A DNA stretch of 64,000 nucleotides from the NCBI RefSeq assembly GCF_034351645.1, contig NZ_CP133782.1:625001-689000 (forward strand). Reading direction: 5' to 3'. Position numbers and translations under genes: made by a program. The DNA comes from Pseudomonas sp. DC1.2 (GTDB lineage: Bacteria > Pseudomonadota > Gammaproteobacteria > Pseudomonadales > Pseudomonadaceae). The notes beneath the pieces were generated by a model, which ran no database searches, was not told the DNA's origin, and worked only from the letters and a program-made list of their open reading frames with translations. Of the stretch, positions 10,638 to 20,307 are shown piece by piece; the first letter of the stretch is position 1, and the number at the start of each line of letters is the position of its first letter.

Positions 10638-12308
10638 TTACAGCGTTATGACCGAACCAGTGGATTCCGGTGAAAAGGTGGCACTTTGCTTTGATTGCCT
10701 AGCCGCCTGTACGCGGTTGCGTCCCGCATCTTTGGCGCGGTACAGCGCCTCGTCCGCTTGGCTGGCCATCATCAGGCTGTCGGAGTCTTCGCGCAGGTCC
10801 ACGACCCCGGCGCTGAATGTGCACCAAAGATCTTGTGGCTGGGCCGGGTAGTGAATCTCGGCAAAGCGCTGACGGATTTCGTCGAGTACCTTGTGGGCCG
10901 ATTCGATATCGGTGTCTGGCATGACGATGGCGAACTCTTCACCGCCGTAGCGGCCAATGAAGTCAGTTTTGCGCAGTCGTTGCTTGAGGAACAGCGCCAG
11001 GCTTTTGATCACCCGGTCGCCCATCGGATGGCCGTGGCTGTCGTTGACTCGTTTGAAATGGTCGATGTCGAGCATCGCAAAGCTCAGTGGCTTGTTCTCA
11101 CGGCGGGCGCGGAACGTGCAGTCCTCAAGCAGTTGCAGAATGTGGGTGTGGTTGTACAAACCGGTGAGGCTGTCGCGAACCATTCTTGCTTTGAGGTTAC
11201 GCGCCCGAGCTGCACGGTTGCGCACGGTGGTGATGAGATGTCGTGGCTTGATCGGCTTGGTCAGGAAGTCGTCGCCGCCTTCACTCATTGCGTCGAGCTG
11301 TTTATCCAGATCGTCTTCGGCCGACAGGTAAATGATCGGTACGCTGACGTAACGATCATTGTGGCGGATAACTTTCGCCAATTCGGTGCCGGTGCAGGCG
11401 GGCATGTACATGTCGAGAATGATCAGGTCAGGCTGAAAATCCGCCAGTTCGGCCATGGCCTGGATCGGTTCAATCAAGGTTCGGGTGACGATGCCGGCGC
11501 TATTCAGTAGGCGCTCGGTGTGCAAGGCCTGGGCTCGTGAGTCATCAATGATCAGCACTTTATAAGGTTCGTACTGGGCGACGCAGGTCAGGACTTCGAT
11601 TTTTTCCAGCAGGCTCGAGGCTTCGAGGGTGCCGGTGAGGAACTCCTGGCCACCGGCGCGCACGGCGGCGAGTCGGGTAGGGGTGTCGGTTTCATGCAGG
11701 CTGAAGAACAGCAGCGGCAACGGTTCGTCCAGACCAACCTGGGCTTCGGCAGCCAGTTTCAGGCCAATCCCCGTGCCGCTGAAGTCCACGTCCATGACGA
11801 TTGCAGCTGGCAGGCGCTCGACCATTGAGGCGCGAAATGCTGCGACGCTGTCGAGGGACTGGGCGCTGAGCCCGAAGAACTCCAGTTGTTTGGCCAGGCG
11901 CTCGGCACGGTCATGATCCTGCAGCATCACGTAGATTGGCTTGCGCAGGGGCGGCAGGAAGGTTTGATCAAGATGATCGCCATGGCGCAGACCGGTGCGG
12001 GACAGGCGCTGCATCAAGCGATTAAGGTCGGTGATCAGGCCGCTGCTCAAGCGTCCGCGATTAGCGTCCACGGCCTCTAGCGATTGGCCGATATGGCGCG
12101 CCAGTTGACAGTGTTCCGGTTGTTCGAAGCGCTCGGCAAAGCGCAGCAGGCGCAGGTTAGCCTCGCTCAGTTCGGACAAATCGGTGGTGGACCACTCACT
12201 GCGTTGCAGGCGCTGCCATATCTCAAGAATTTGACGTGCTTGATGAATTACCCGCTGGGCAAAATGGTGCTTGAGGCGCTCACGGCTGGGGTCTTCTGGC
12301 TCGGTCAT
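10638..12308 (-). CDS. gcbA: Diguanylate cyclase response regulator GcbA
   Basis: The 556-residue protein has an N-terminal helical region, a degenerate receiver (about 112-225), a canonical receiver (about 232-350; LIIDD, phospho-acceptor LDMYMP, KPI lysine) and a C-terminal GGDEF domain. The active site is GGEEF and is catalytically competent. An RxxD inhibitory site (RKTD) lies five residues before it, so product inhibition is expected. GcbA of P. fluorescens and its P. aeruginosa orthologue make cyclic di-GMP and promote surface attachment. The neighbours (CtpL-like receptor on one side, DUF2333 beyond the T6SS insertion on the other) match that locus. Confidence 0.93.
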   Translation of the reverse strand: MTEPEDPSRERLKHHFAQRVIHQARQILEIWQRLQRSEWSTTDLSELSEANLRLLRFAERFEQPEHCQLARHIGQSLEAVDANRGRLSSGLITDLNRLMQRLSRTGLRHGDHLDQTFLPPLRKPIYVMLQDHDRAERLAKQLEFFGLSAQSLDSVAAFRASMVERLPAAIVMDVDFSGTGIGLKLAAEAQVGLDEPLPLLFFSLHETDTPTRLAAVRAGGQEFLTGTLEASSLLEKIEVLTCVAQYEPYKVLIIDDSRAQALHTERLLNSAGIVTRTLIEPIQAMAELADFQPDLIILDMYMPACTGTELAKVIRHNDRYVSVPIIYLSAEDDLDKQLDAMSEGGDDFLTKPIKPRHLITTVRNRAARARNLKARMVRDSLTGLYNHTHILQLLEDCTFRARRENKPLSFAMLDIDHFKRVNDSHGHPMGDRVIKSLALFLKQRLRKTDFIGRYGGEEFAIVMPDTDIESAHKVLDEIRQRFAEIHYPAQPQDLWCTFSAGVVDLREDSDSLMMASQADEALYRAKDAGRNRVQAARQSKQSATFSPESTGSVITL

Positions 12309-12633
12309 ATCCTGACTACTAGTTAGGGTGCATGCTGAGATCGACTGGTGGCTCTATGCTAGCAGTTCTTTTCGGTCGTATGAGTGTCGTATATCAATAA
12401 TATGTAAAGCGACATCATTCAGTTTGTGACTGGCAGGTATTGTTTAATAGGCCGCTGGCGGACTGATCCTGGCACGTAGAGTGTTGCAGGACCGTTCCTA
12501 TTGGTTTCAACGCAATATCCTTACCTCTTGAGAGTGTTGTCCGTCAGGCAATTCTGATTTTCCTTCGGCATGATTCGGACTGGCGTTGCCGCTGTTAGGG
12601 TTCAGGGACTCCCCTGGAAGCCGTTCACTAATC
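12309..12633. other. Non-coding gap upstream of the Hcp cluster
   Basis: These 325 bases separate gcbA (-) from the first gene of the T6SS cluster (+) and must hold both promoters. The left half is A/T-rich compared with its surroundings. No convincing gene, repeat or consensus promoter was recognised; a sigma-54-like string was checked and rejected on spacing. Confidence 0.6.
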
Positions 12634-13785
12634 ATGACCCTGTGTTTCAAAGAGCAACCTTGCGATAAACAGCGCCTTAGCCACAACAGCACCCCTGTGG
12701 CTGACTGTGAATGCAAAGAAGTGCGGCTTTATGGCAGTAAAACCTTGGTCACTGATGTGCCGATTCTTACGTGCTCAGGCCTCTGGCGTCACTACCAGCG
12801 CGAGGCAGAGGAGATTGTTGCACCGAATGGGATATTGATCGTCGATTCGCTGGCACGTAATCGAGCGATTAATGCTGCTTACGCTCGATTGTGGCTACAC
12901 GATCCGCGATTTCAATGGGCCGCGCTGGCGGCATTTGCCTCCAAACAGGTCGGCTGCGGATTGCTGCATGCGGCAGACAGCGTCGAACGTATTCGCGACG
13001 AGCGTGATACTCGGCAGCGTATGCTTGGCCAACGACGTGGTCTCGGCCTGCATACGCCCGGCCGGAAGTCTGAGCATGCCGAGGCAATGCGCGACTATAA
13101 GGACGCGGCTGCACGCAATCCTTTCCCCTCTTTGGATCTCCACTCAGCAGGGGAAGATCTGTCGCTGGTGCAACAACAATTGCGCCACGTACACGACATG
13201 ATGGCGTTGGGTAATACCACCTTGTTTCTGGATGTTTTTCCGCTGCACGCCTTTTATGCCAAGCGCGGGTTCAAGGAACTGGATCAGTGCCTAGGCGCGC
13301 GAGCGGGAATTTACGGGCATCCGACGTTCCCGGTGCTTTGGCCGGTCGGCCAAGGGAAGCTCACTTTTGGGCGAGATTACACCGAGGTTTTGCAAGCCTT
13401 TGCGGCTTTAGAGTCCGGTGATCTGGCCGGCAGCGTGGAGCTTCTCGCGTGGCACGAGCAGTACAACATCCTCCAGCCAGCAATTTACAAGGACCGCCAA
13501 TTGGTGGCCTTGCTGCGTGGCAACCATGCCTCCTACGTGACCGGTTTTCCTTCCGGCGTGGCCCAGGCAATCGAGTTGACGCTCACCAGCCAATGCCAGC
13601 GTGTTGAGGATGGCCGCACCATTGGTTTTGATAACCACCCGCTGGCAGACTTGTCGGACATCAATCAACGAATGCCTTTTGTGCTGCGGGCTGCAGCCCG
13701 CTTCGACGAGATGTTGCGGGACGCAAACCAGTCTTCGTTGGAACACTCTATTCGGGAGATTGCGGCGGGGGGCGGGCAGTCATGA
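12634..13785 (+). CDS. DUF2515-like protein of an Hcp-linked cluster
   Basis: The 383-residue protein resembles DUF2515 proteins in outline: a SLARNRAINAAYARLWLHDP segment followed by an aromatic-rich helix, a NPFPSLDLH motif and GNTTLFLDVFPLHAFYAKRG. It has no signal peptide or membrane helix. The ATG at 12634 is preferred over the TTG at 12586, since it lies behind a GGAAG and no good ribosome site precedes the TTG. Its stop overlaps the start of the next gene by four bases (ATGA), so the two are translationally coupled. Position two genes before hcp suggests a T6SS cargo or accessory protein, but no catalytic motif was identified. The DUF2515 assignment is from memory and moderate. Confidence 0.55.
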   Translation: MTLCFKEQPCDKQRLSHNSTPVADCECKEVRLYGSKTLVTDVPILTCSGLWRHYQREAEEIVAPNGILIVDSLARNRAINAAYARLWLHDPRFQWAALAAFASKQVGCGLLHAADSVERIRDERDTRQRMLGQRRGLGLHTPGRKSEHAEAMRDYKDAAARNPFPSLDLHSAGEDLSLVQQQLRHVHDMMALGNTTLFLDVFPLHAFYAKRGFKELDQCLGARAGIYGHPTFPVLWPVGQGKLTFGRDYTEVLQAFAALESGDLAGSVELLAWHEQYNILQPAIYKDRQLVALLRGNHASYVTGFPSGVAQAIELTLTSQCQRVEDGRTIGFDNHPLADLSDINQRMPFVLRAAARFDEMLRDANQSSLEHSIREIAAGGGQS

Positions 13786-14411
13786 CCTTGTCGTGGCTCG
13801 CGGGGCGAGGTTGGCGGCAGGCATTGCTGATTATTTTCAGTGTGTTCGCGGTGTGTTGGGCAATTGACGTGCTCTCGGATGATCCTGAAATCGCTCTGGA
13901 AATGGGCGGTACCTACGAAGACCTGCACAAGCGTTCTTCCGCTTCCTTTAGCCCGTTGATACGCGGGCATTCCTGGTCCGGTATTCCCGCGACCGATGCG
14001 CGATTGCGTTTCATCGACCCGCAGTACGCATTCGTTACGCCCCTGGCGCGCTTTTTCGCTGTTGGATTTGACGACAACGTGATTAGAAGCATCCGCATGT
14101 CCCCCCAAGTCGAGCCGCTGTTGCTCGATGATGCCTTGAAGGTTGCGCTGGATTTGCAGGAGCAGTGGCGTCAGGGCGGATGGCGGGTTGCCGGACCGAG
14201 AATCTATCCGCCCTTTGCCGACACACCGGCATGGCGGACGCGGTTACAAGACGTAAACCTGGACGGAAAAACCTACTGGAAGGCGGGTGAAAAATACCAG
14301 GTTGCGATGTACATGAACCGTTTTAAGGACGACAAGCGCCCTAACGAAGAGCGCTATCTGATTACCCTCTCGATAGGCAAGCCGTGGACATCTTTCGATG
14401 CTGATGAGTGA
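13782..14411 (+). CDS. Membrane-anchored protein, possible T6SS immunity or accessory factor
   Basis: The 209-residue product has one N-terminal membrane helix (about residues 12-32) and then a domain predicted to be periplasmic, ending in EERYLITLSIGKPW. I do not recognise the family. It overlaps the upstream DUF2515-like gene by four bases. A second, truncated copy of its C-terminus follows at 14444-14614. A membrane-anchored partner coupled to a putative cargo, with a duplicated copy beside it, is a common layout for T6SS immunity genes; this is inference from context only. Confidence 0.65.
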   Translation: MTLSWLAGRGWRQALLIIFSVFAVCWAIDVLSDDPEIALEMGGTYEDLHKRSSASFSPLIRGHSWSGIPATDARLRFIDPQYAFVTPLARFFAVGFDDNVIRSIRMSPQVEPLLLDDALKVALDLQEQWRQGGWRVAGPRIYPPFADTPAWRTRLQDVNLDGKTYWKAGEKYQVAMYMNRFKDDKRPNEERYLITLSIGKPWTSFDADE

Positions 14412-14443
14412 GCCGGGAGTGAGCCTGCGATCCCGCCACCCCA

Positions 14444-14614
14444 ATGGTGGGCGACCAATATCAGACGCTGCTGCGTCTGGGACGACTCAAAGCCCCCGGA
14501 TATCCCACCGAAGAACGCTGCTTCATCAGCCTGGCACTCGCTAAACCCTGGGTACCTGTCGATGAAATCGAAGACCAAGCCGATCCCGTGATTTTTAGCC
14601 TCCAACCCCAGTAA
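14444..14614 (+). pseudogene. C-terminal remnant of a paralogue of the preceding gene
   Basis: A 56-codon open stretch matches the C-terminal 41 residues of the upstream 209-residue protein: 16 of 41 positions are identical, including G-x2-YQ, EER and KPW. It carries about 15 extra residues at the end. There is no ribosome site before the ATG, a stop lies in frame at 14420, and the membrane helix and most of the domain are missing. It is best read as the tail of a second tandem copy whose 5' part was deleted. It ends 14 bases before hcp. Confidence 0.65.
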
Positions 14615-14628
14615 CAAGGAACCCCGCC

Positions 14629-15135
14629 ATGCCAACCCCTGCCTTCATGACTCTCCTTGGTGAAACACAAGGTCTTATTAGCGCCGGCGCCTTCACCGAA
14701 GCATCGGTGGGTAACATTTACCAGTTGGGGCGTGAGGACCAGATCATGATTCAGGCCCTGAGCCATGGCATTTTTGTACCCAGAGGTTCGGGCGCGGGCT
14801 GCCGGATGCACAAGCCCTTGATCATCACCAAGGCGATCGACAAGTCTTCGCCGCTGATCAATATCGCGTTGTGTTCCGGGGAGCTGCTCAGTAAGTGTCG
14901 TGTCGAGTGGTATCGCACCTCGGCTCACGGCACGCAGGAACATTTCTACACGATGGAGCTGGAGGACGCGGTGATCATCGGCGCCGAAATACTCATGCCG
15001 CATTGTCAGGACCCCGGCACCGCTCACCTGACTCAGCTGGAAAAGGTCCACTTCAGTTACCGGCGCATCTGTTGGCGGCATGAAATCAGCCGGACCATGG
15101 GTTCCGATGAGTGGAGTACCGAGGCACAGGCATGA
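14629..15135 (+). CDS. hcp: Hcp-family T6SS tube protein
   Basis: The 168-residue protein is of normal Hcp length and pattern: an early AFMTLLGETQG strand, the internal HKPLIITKAIDKSSPLI segment that is the Hcp hallmark, SCR-like VEWYRTS, and the late LEKVHFSYRRICW strand. Hcp hexamers stack into the tube expelled by the T6SS and can carry small effectors in their lumen. A good AAGGA site lies about eight bases upstream. Its stop overlaps the start of the next gene (ATGA), so the downstream product is probably made with Hcp. No sheath or baseplate genes are in the window, so this is an orphan Hcp island. Confidence 0.9.
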   Translation: MPTPAFMTLLGETQGLISAGAFTEASVGNIYQLGREDQIMIQALSHGIFVPRGSGAGCRMHKPLIITKAIDKSSPLINIALCSGELLSKCRVEWYRTSAHGTQEHFYTMELEDAVIIGAEILMPHCQDPGTAHLTQLEKVHFSYRRICWRHEISRTMGSDEWSTEAQA

Positions 15136-15626
15136 GGCTGATCAATACGTTCCAGCTGTGCGCTTGGGAACGCCAGCAGGCGTATTCCAGCGAGGAAGCC
15201 GTGGAACATGTTCGCCAGGCCTTGCACGATCACCCACCCATCGCAGGCCTCGACGAGTTGCGTGCTGGCTTGCTGATCGATATCGACAGCGAGGTGCTTG
15301 ATCAGGTTGAGCGCGGTGAGTGGTGTTTGATCAAGCCTGAAGCTGACTACGGTGACTGGGTGATGCCGGTGCGGACCTTTGATCAAAAAATCATGCTGTT
15401 GATGAAGAATCCGCCCGTCCAGCCCTCACGATCTCCAAGGATTTTCCGTCTCGTTGACAGCGTAACGGGGGAACCGCTGGAGCGGCAGCGTTACATCGCG
15501 ACCTTGGACGGGCAGGCCGTCCAGCGCTCTACCGATGGTGAAGGCATTGCTCATCTTTTTACGCCGGACGAAGTGCGGCAAATTTCCATGGAGGTCATAG
15601 GCGCTAGCGCGAGCATGGACGTTTGA
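15132..15626 (+). CDS. Small Hcp-coupled protein, adaptor or effector N-domain
   Basis: The 164-residue product begins MRLINTFQLCAWERQ at an ATG that overlaps the hcp stop, which is preferred over the open frame seven codons earlier. The N-terminal half is unrecognised. The C-terminal half (FRLVDSVTGEPLERQRYIA and the following DG-x2-Q repeat, ending HLFTPDE) resembles a transthyretin- or carboxypeptidase-regulatory-like beta-sandwich, often found as an adaptor segment in T6SS cargo. It ends about where a toxin domain might be expected to begin, and no toxin domain follows. It could be a loading chaperone for Hcp cargo or a trimmed effector. Co-translation with hcp is seen directly; role is inference. 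Confidence 0.6.
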   Translation: MRLINTFQLCAWERQQAYSSEEAVEHVRQALHDHPPIAGLDELRAGLLIDIDSEVLDQVERGEWCLIKPEADYGDWVMPVRTFDQKIMLLMKNPPVQPSRSPRIFRLVDSVTGEPLERQRYIATLDGQAVQRSTDGEGIAHLFTPDEVRQISMEVIGASASMDV

Positions 15627-15760
15627 GTTCATTGGCATCCATTGCGGCCAGTGAGTCGGTAATTTTTCAGGATTACCCCTACGGCGGGTGCCGGCCAAAG
15701 GCACGTTGTTGTATGGTTGTGGTCGAATCGACGAACTCAAGTGATTGAAAGGATATCGCC

Positions 15761-16828
15761 ATGCTGGACTGGAAGAACCGCGCGGGCAGTGCGCCTGAAC
15801 GTGCCGCTGAACCGAAATCGGCCACCCGCAGTTACTTTGGTGGCCTGTTGTTCAGTCGGGCACTGGCCACTCTGATTGGCCTTTATCTGTTACTGACCAT
15901 TGGCCTGGGCATTTACTGGAGCGAGGAGCCTGCGCTATTTCCGGTCCAGCAGAACGCCCAGATGGCCGCCGAGAAAGACGGTCGACAGATGGTCGTCGGG
16001 TACACCACGGTAGAAACCCTCAAAGCCGTGGCTGGCACGTTGCTAAACAAGCCGGGCGGCTATATTTCCAACGACCGTTTCCCGCCGGGCCTATGGCTGG
16101 ACAACATGCCGAGCTGGGAATATGGGGTGCTGGTCCAGGTTCGTGACCTGACGCGTGCTTTGCGTAAAGACTTTGCCCGTTCGCAGTCGCAATCCGCAGA
16201 AGATACCGATTTGGCCAAGGCCGAGCCACGCTTCAACTTCGATAACAAGAGCTGGGTTTTGCCGTCCAGTGAGTCGGAGTATCAGGAAGGTATCAATTCC
16301 TTGAGCCGCTATCAGGCGCGCCTGTCCGACCCTGCGCAGAAAAATGCCTTGTTCTACGCTCGCGCTGACAACCTCAACAACTGGTTGGGCGATGTCGGCA
16401 CCCGCTTGGGTTCGCTGTCGCAACGGCTGTCGGCGAGTGTTGGTCGGGTCAAACTCAATACGTCGCTGAAAACCGAAGTCGTGGTTCCAGGTCAGGTGCC
16501 GCAAGTTGACGAAGAAATCGTCGAAACCCCGTGGTTGCAAATCGATAACGTGTTCTACGAAGCGCGTGGCCAGGCTTGGGCGTTGTCCCATCTGCTAAGG
16601 GCTATCGAGGTCGATTTTGCCGATGTGCTGGCCAAGAAGAACGCCACGGTCAGCGTGCGCCAGATCATTCGTGAACTGGAAGCGTCGCAACAGCCGGTCT
16701 GGAGCCCGATGATCCTTAACGGCAGCGGCTTCGGCATCCTCGCCAACCACTCGCTGGTCATGGCTAATTACATCTCCCGGGCGAACGCCGCAGTGATCGA
16801 TCTGCGTCAGTTGCTCAATCAAGGTTGA
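15761..16828 (+). CDS. DUF2333 family inner-membrane protein
   Basis: The 355-residue protein has a cytoplasmic N-terminus, one membrane helix at about residues 32-52 and a large periplasmic region containing WLDNMPSWEYGVLVQVRD and a C-terminal LNGSGFGILANHSLVMANYISRAN-type segment. This matches the DUF2333 family found beside gcbA in pseudomonads. No biochemical role is established that I know of. An AAGGA site precedes the ATG. It is followed three bases later by the NUDIX gene, so the two form an operon. The T6SS cluster has been inserted between this gene and gcbA. Confidence 0.88.
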   Translation: MLDWKNRAGSAPERAAEPKSATRSYFGGLLFSRALATLIGLYLLLTIGLGIYWSEEPALFPVQQNAQMAAEKDGRQMVVGYTTVETLKAVAGTLLNKPGGYISNDRFPPGLWLDNMPSWEYGVLVQVRDLTRALRKDFARSQSQSAEDTDLAKAEPRFNFDNKSWVLPSSESEYQEGINSLSRYQARLSDPAQKNALFYARADNLNNWLGDVGTRLGSLSQRLSASVGRVKLNTSLKTEVVVPGQVPQVDEEIVETPWLQIDNVFYEARGQAWALSHLLRAIEVDFADVLAKKNATVSVRQIIRELEASQQPVWSPMILNGSGFGILANHSLVMANYISRANAAVIDLRQLLNQG

Positions 16829-16831
16829 GCC

Positions 16832-17389
16832 ATGACCGATAACACCCGAGAGGCCGCACACCGCGCAGCCTCCGACGCCGAACAGATCGCTTGGGTCGAC
16901 GAGCAGGACAATCTGCTCGGCGCCCTGGTGCGCAGTGACCTGCGCGAGCGCGGGCTGATCGGGCGCGGCACCTACATCATGCTGTTCAATTCGGTCGGTG
17001 AGCTGTGCGTGCATCGACGTACCTTGAGCAAAGCCATCTATCCCGGTTTTTGGGATGTGGCCGCGGGAGGCATGGTGCTTGCGACCGAGACCTACGCCGA
17101 ATCGGCGGCCCGTGAGCTGGAAGAGGAACTGGGGGTGAGCGGTGTTGAGCTGACGGCTCATGACCATTTCTTCTTTGAAGACACTGGTAATCGCCTGTGG
17201 TGTTCGGCGTTTTCGGCCGTGTGGGACGGGCCTCTGGTCCTTCAGCCTGAAGAAGTGCTCGAGGCGCGCTTTGTCACCATTGATCAAGTCATGCAGGAAA
17301 TCACGCACAAGCCTTATTGCCCGGACTCTCTGGCCGCGTTGAAGCGCTATCTTCGAGCGCGTGAACAGCACGTCGCAAAAGAGGCATAA
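16832..17389 (+). CDS. NUDIX hydrolase
   Basis: The 185-residue enzyme has a complete NUDIX box, G-x5-E-x7-RELEEELG, starting at GMVLATE. The N-terminal half includes an RGLIGRGTYIMLFN strand and HRRTLSKAIYPGFWD, as in YfcD/isopentenyl-diphosphate-isomerase-like NUDIX proteins. These hydrolyse nucleoside-diphosphate-X compounds; the exact substrate cannot be read from the sequence. The start is three bases after the DUF2333 stop, which indicates co-transcription. Confidence 0.92.
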   Translation: MTDNTREAAHRAASDAEQIAWVDEQDNLLGALVRSDLRERGLIGRGTYIMLFNSVGELCVHRRTLSKAIYPGFWDVAAGGMVLATETYAESAARELEEELGVSGVELTAHDHFFFEDTGNRLWCSAFSAVWDGPLVLQPEEVLEARFVTIDQVMQEITHKPYCPDSLAALKRYLRAREQHVAKEA

Positions 17390-17567
17390 ATTGGCGCCGA
17401 TTGGCTCTTAGCAAGTCGGCTTTTTGCCGTTACACTGCGCGACCTTTTAAAACTGGACCGTCAATGTACGGTGCAGTAGCGCTGCCCCTGCCTGAGTGGG
17501 GCTTCGCGGTCGATGGCATCTGCCCCAGTTGCCGCGATCAGTCTTTGTCCTCCCAAGAGGATTGCCG

Positions 17568-17939
17568 GTGGCCAAAAAAGCCGCATCCTTCGCCGCCCTT
17601 GGTGGCCTGGTATTTTCTACTGACGCAGGTCGTCACTGCCCCGATTGCAGCAAACCGGTGGACGCCTGCGTCTGCAAGCAGACCATTATCCCGGCCGGCG
17701 ACGGCGTCGCTCGTGTGCGCCGCGAAAGCAAGGGCCGTGGTGGCAAGACGGTGACGACCATCACCGGCGTGCCGTTGGCAGAAGATGCGCTCAAAGACCT
17801 GGCCACTGCGTTGAAGAAGCGTTGTGGAACGGGGGGTGCGTTGAAAGACGGGATCATCGAGATCCAGGGCGATCATGTCGAGCTACTCTTGGCGGAACTG
17901 ATCAAGCAGGGTTTCAAAGCGAAGAAGTCCGGCGGCTAG
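17568..17939 (+). CDS. SUI1/YciH-family translation initiation factor
   Basis: The 123-residue protein has an N-terminal region with a Cys cluster (CPDC, CVC) and a C-terminal SUI1 domain containing GRGGKTVTTITG and LKKRCGTGGALKDG, the family signature. YciH-type proteins resemble eukaryotic eIF1 and act on start-codon fidelity. The start is a GTG at 17568 behind AGAGGA; the frame is open 24 codons further but without a better ribosome site. It lies between the NUDIX gene and speA as in other pseudomonads. Confidence 0.92.
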   Translation: MAKKAASFAALGGLVFSTDAGRHCPDCSKPVDACVCKQTIIPAGDGVARVRRESKGRGGKTVTTITGVPLAEDALKDLATALKKRCGTGGALKDGIIEIQGDHVELLLAELIKQGFKAKKSGG

Positions 17940-17943
17940 CAGC

Positions 17944-18021
17944 CTCTGTGAAAACCACCCTCGGCTTGATCCAGTCCTGACTCTATTTTGGCCTGGCGTC
18001 GTCTACATGGTTTTCACAGAG
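17944..18021. repeat. 14-bp inverted repeat with a 50-base spacer
   Basis: The arms CTCTGTGAAAACCA (17944-17957) and its exact complement (18008-18021) flank 50 bases between the SUI1 gene and speA. The first arm begins five bases after the SUI1 stop. It could form a long-loop hairpin in the 3' untranslated region, or be the ends of a small degenerate mobile unit. No T-tract follows. Confidence 0.6.
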
Positions 18022-18160
18022 CCTGTTTTGACCGGTTTCTAAACTCAGCGCTGCAACCGGGGTCTATCCCCTCGTCGCAGACTAATCGTCATTTTTATCC
18101 TTTAGACTGCGCCGGCCTGAACCCAGGCGACGCTTTATGACTTCTTTATAGGGGACTTCA

Positions 18161-20074
18161 ATGTCCGTAAGACGCACACGCAAAGACGATGGCAGCCAAT
18201 GGACAGTTGCGGACAGCCGCAGCGTTTACGGGATTCGCCATTGGGGGGCCGGGTATTTCGCGATCAGTGACGCCGGTCGCGTCGAAGTTCGTCCGAACGG
18301 TCCGACCAGTTCGCCTATCGACCTGTTCGAGCAAGTCGACCAGTTGCGTAAAAGCGGCTTGTCCTTGCCATTGCTGGTGCGATTCCCCGATATCCTGCAA
18401 GACCGCGTGCGTCAGTTGACCGGCGCTTTCGATGCGAACATCGAACGTCTGGAATACCAGAGCAAGTACACCGCGCTGTACCCGATCAAGGTGAACCAGC
18501 AAGAAGCGGTGATTGAAAACATCATTGCCACCCAGGACGTGTCCATCGGTCTGGAAGCTGGCTCCAAGCCCGAGCTGCTCGCCGTGTTGGCCTTGGCGCC
18601 CAAGGGCGGCACCATCGTCTGCAACGGTTACAAGGACCGCGAGTTCATCCGCCTGGCCTTGATCGGGCAGAAGCTGGGTCACAACGTATTCATCGTCATC
18701 GAGAAAGAATCCGAAGTCGGTCTGGTGATCGAGGAAGCGGCGGCGCTCAAGGTCAAGCCGCAGGTCGGCCTGCGCGTCCGTCTGTCGTCCCTGGCGTCGT
18801 CCAAATGGGCTGACACGGGTGGCGAAAAATCCAAATTCGGCCTGTCGGCGGCGCAGTTGCTGTCGGTAGTCGAGCGCTTTCGCGCGGCGGGTCTGGATCA
18901 AGGCATTCGCCTGTTGCACTTCCACATGGGGTCTCAGATTGCCAACCTGGCGGATTACCAGCACGGCTTCAAGGAAGCGATCCGCTACTACGGCGAACTG
19001 CGCAACCTTGGCCTGCCAGTGGACCATATCGACGTCGGCGGCGGTCTGGGTGTCGACTACGACGGTACGCATTCGCGTAACGCCAGTTCGATCAACTACG
19101 ACATGGACGACTACGCCGGTGTCGTGGTTGGGATGCTCAAGGAATTCTGCGATGCGCAGAACCTGCCGCACCCCAATATCTTCTCCGAGAGCGGCCGCTC
19201 CCTGACTGCCCACCATGCCATGCTGGTGGTCCAGGTGACCGACGTTGAGAAACATAACGACGACGTGCCGCAGATCGATAACAAGGAAGAACTGCCGGAA
19301 ACCGTGCAGTGGCTGGTCGATCTGTTGGGCCCCACTGACATCGAGATGGTCACCGAGACCTACTGGCGCGCCACTCACTACATGAGCGACATCGCCACCC
19401 AGTACGCCGATGGCAAGTTGACCCTGGCCGAAAAAGCCTTGGCCGAGCAGTGCTACTTCGCCGTGTGCCGCCGCCTGCATAACTCATTGAAGGCCCGTCA
19501 GCGCTCCCACCGTCAGGTGCTCGACGAACTCAACGACAAGCTCGCCGACAAGTACATCTGCAATTTTTCGGTGTTCCAGAGCTTGCCGGATACTTGGGCC
19601 ATCGGCCAAGTGTTGCCGATCCTGCCGCTGCACCGTCTCGACGAAGAGCCGATGCGCCGTGCGGTGCTGCAAGACCTTACGTGCGACTCCGACGGTAAGA
19701 TCAAGCAGTACGTCGATGAGCAGAGCATCGAAACCAGCCTGCCGGTACACGGATTGAACGACGGCGAAGACTATTTGTTGGGAATCTTCCTGGTGGGTGC
19801 CTATCAGGAAATTCTGGGCGATATGCACAACCTGTTCGGTGACACTGACTCGGTCAACATCTATCAGAACGCCGACGGCAGTGTGTATCACGCCGGTATT
19901 GAAACCCACGACACGATCGAAGACATGCTGCGCTACGTGCATTTGTCGCCGGAAGAGCTGATGACTCACTACCGCGACAAGTGCGCCAGTGCACGCATTA
20001 CACCTGCTGAGCGAACCCAGTTCCTCGACGCGCTGCGTCTGGGCCTGACCCGCTCGTCTTACCTGTCTTCTTGA
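18161..20074 (+). CDS. speA: Biosynthetic arginine decarboxylase SpeA
   Basis: The 637-residue PLP enzyme converts arginine to agmatine, the first step of putrescine synthesis by the agmatine route. The PLP-lysine segment [15 protein letters not shown], the VGLRVRLSS strand, the HFHMGSQI segment, the glycine-rich [12 protein letters not shown] loop and the C-terminal cysteine region are all in place. Length is standard for the family. It is monocistronic by spacing: 221 bases upstream and 233 downstream are non-coding. Confidence 0.97.
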   Translation: MSVRRTRKDDGSQWTVADSRSVYGIRHWGAGYFAISDAGRVEVRPNGPTSSPIDLFEQVDQLRKSGLSLPLLVRFPDILQDRVRQLTGAFDANIERLEYQSKYTALYPIKVNQQEAVIENIIATQDVSIGLEAGSKPELLAVLALAPKGGTIVCNGYKDREFIRLALIGQKLGHNVFIVIEKESEVGLVIEEAAALKVKPQVGLRVRLSSLASSKWADTGGEKSKFGLSAAQLLSVVERFRAAGLDQGIRLLHFHMGSQIANLADYQHGFKEAIRYYGELRNLGLPVDHIDVGGGLGVDYDGTHSRNASSINYDMDDYAGVVVGMLKEFCDAQNLPHPNIFSESGRSLTAHHAMLVVQVTDVEKHNDDVPQIDNKEELPETVQWLVDLLGPTDIEMVTETYWRATHYMSDIATQYADGKLTLAEKALAEQCYFAVCRRLHNSLKARQRSHRQVLDELNDKLADKYICNFSVFQSLPDTWAIGQVLPILPLHRLDEEPMRRAVLQDLTCDSDGKIKQYVDEQSIETSLPVHGLNDGEDYLLGIFLVGAYQEILGDMHNLFGDTDSVNIYQNADGSVYHAGIETHDTIEDMLRYVHLSPEELMTHYRDKCASARITPAERTQFLDALRLGLTRSSYLSS

Positions 20075-20307
20075 GATAGGTTTTTGTTCTCATCGGGTTG
20101 TCTGAAAATGTACCGTTTGCTGCGGAAATTTCAGAGAACCTGATGCGATACCTCTTTTTTTTTCAATGAAATACCTGGCATCGCAAACTATTAAAGTGAT
20201 GCGGTCCTCTTTTTGTGTAGGTCATTTCCTAAGTTGTACTTCGGCACTCTACTCAGCCTTGTCTCTCAGCGAGAATCTCCGGCCGTCCCTCCTGTAGAGA
20301 ATCGCCG

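Noticed and set aside
12470..12488. Sigma-54-like string TGGCACG ... TTGCA upstream of the Hcp cluster
   Set aside because: The distance between the GG and GC elements is 13 bases instead of 10, which sigma-54 does not tolerate.
18158..19480. 440-codon open frame antisense to speA
   Set aside because: It is a shadow of the third-position GC bias of speA, with no ribosome site and a His/Gln-rich non-protein-like sequence.
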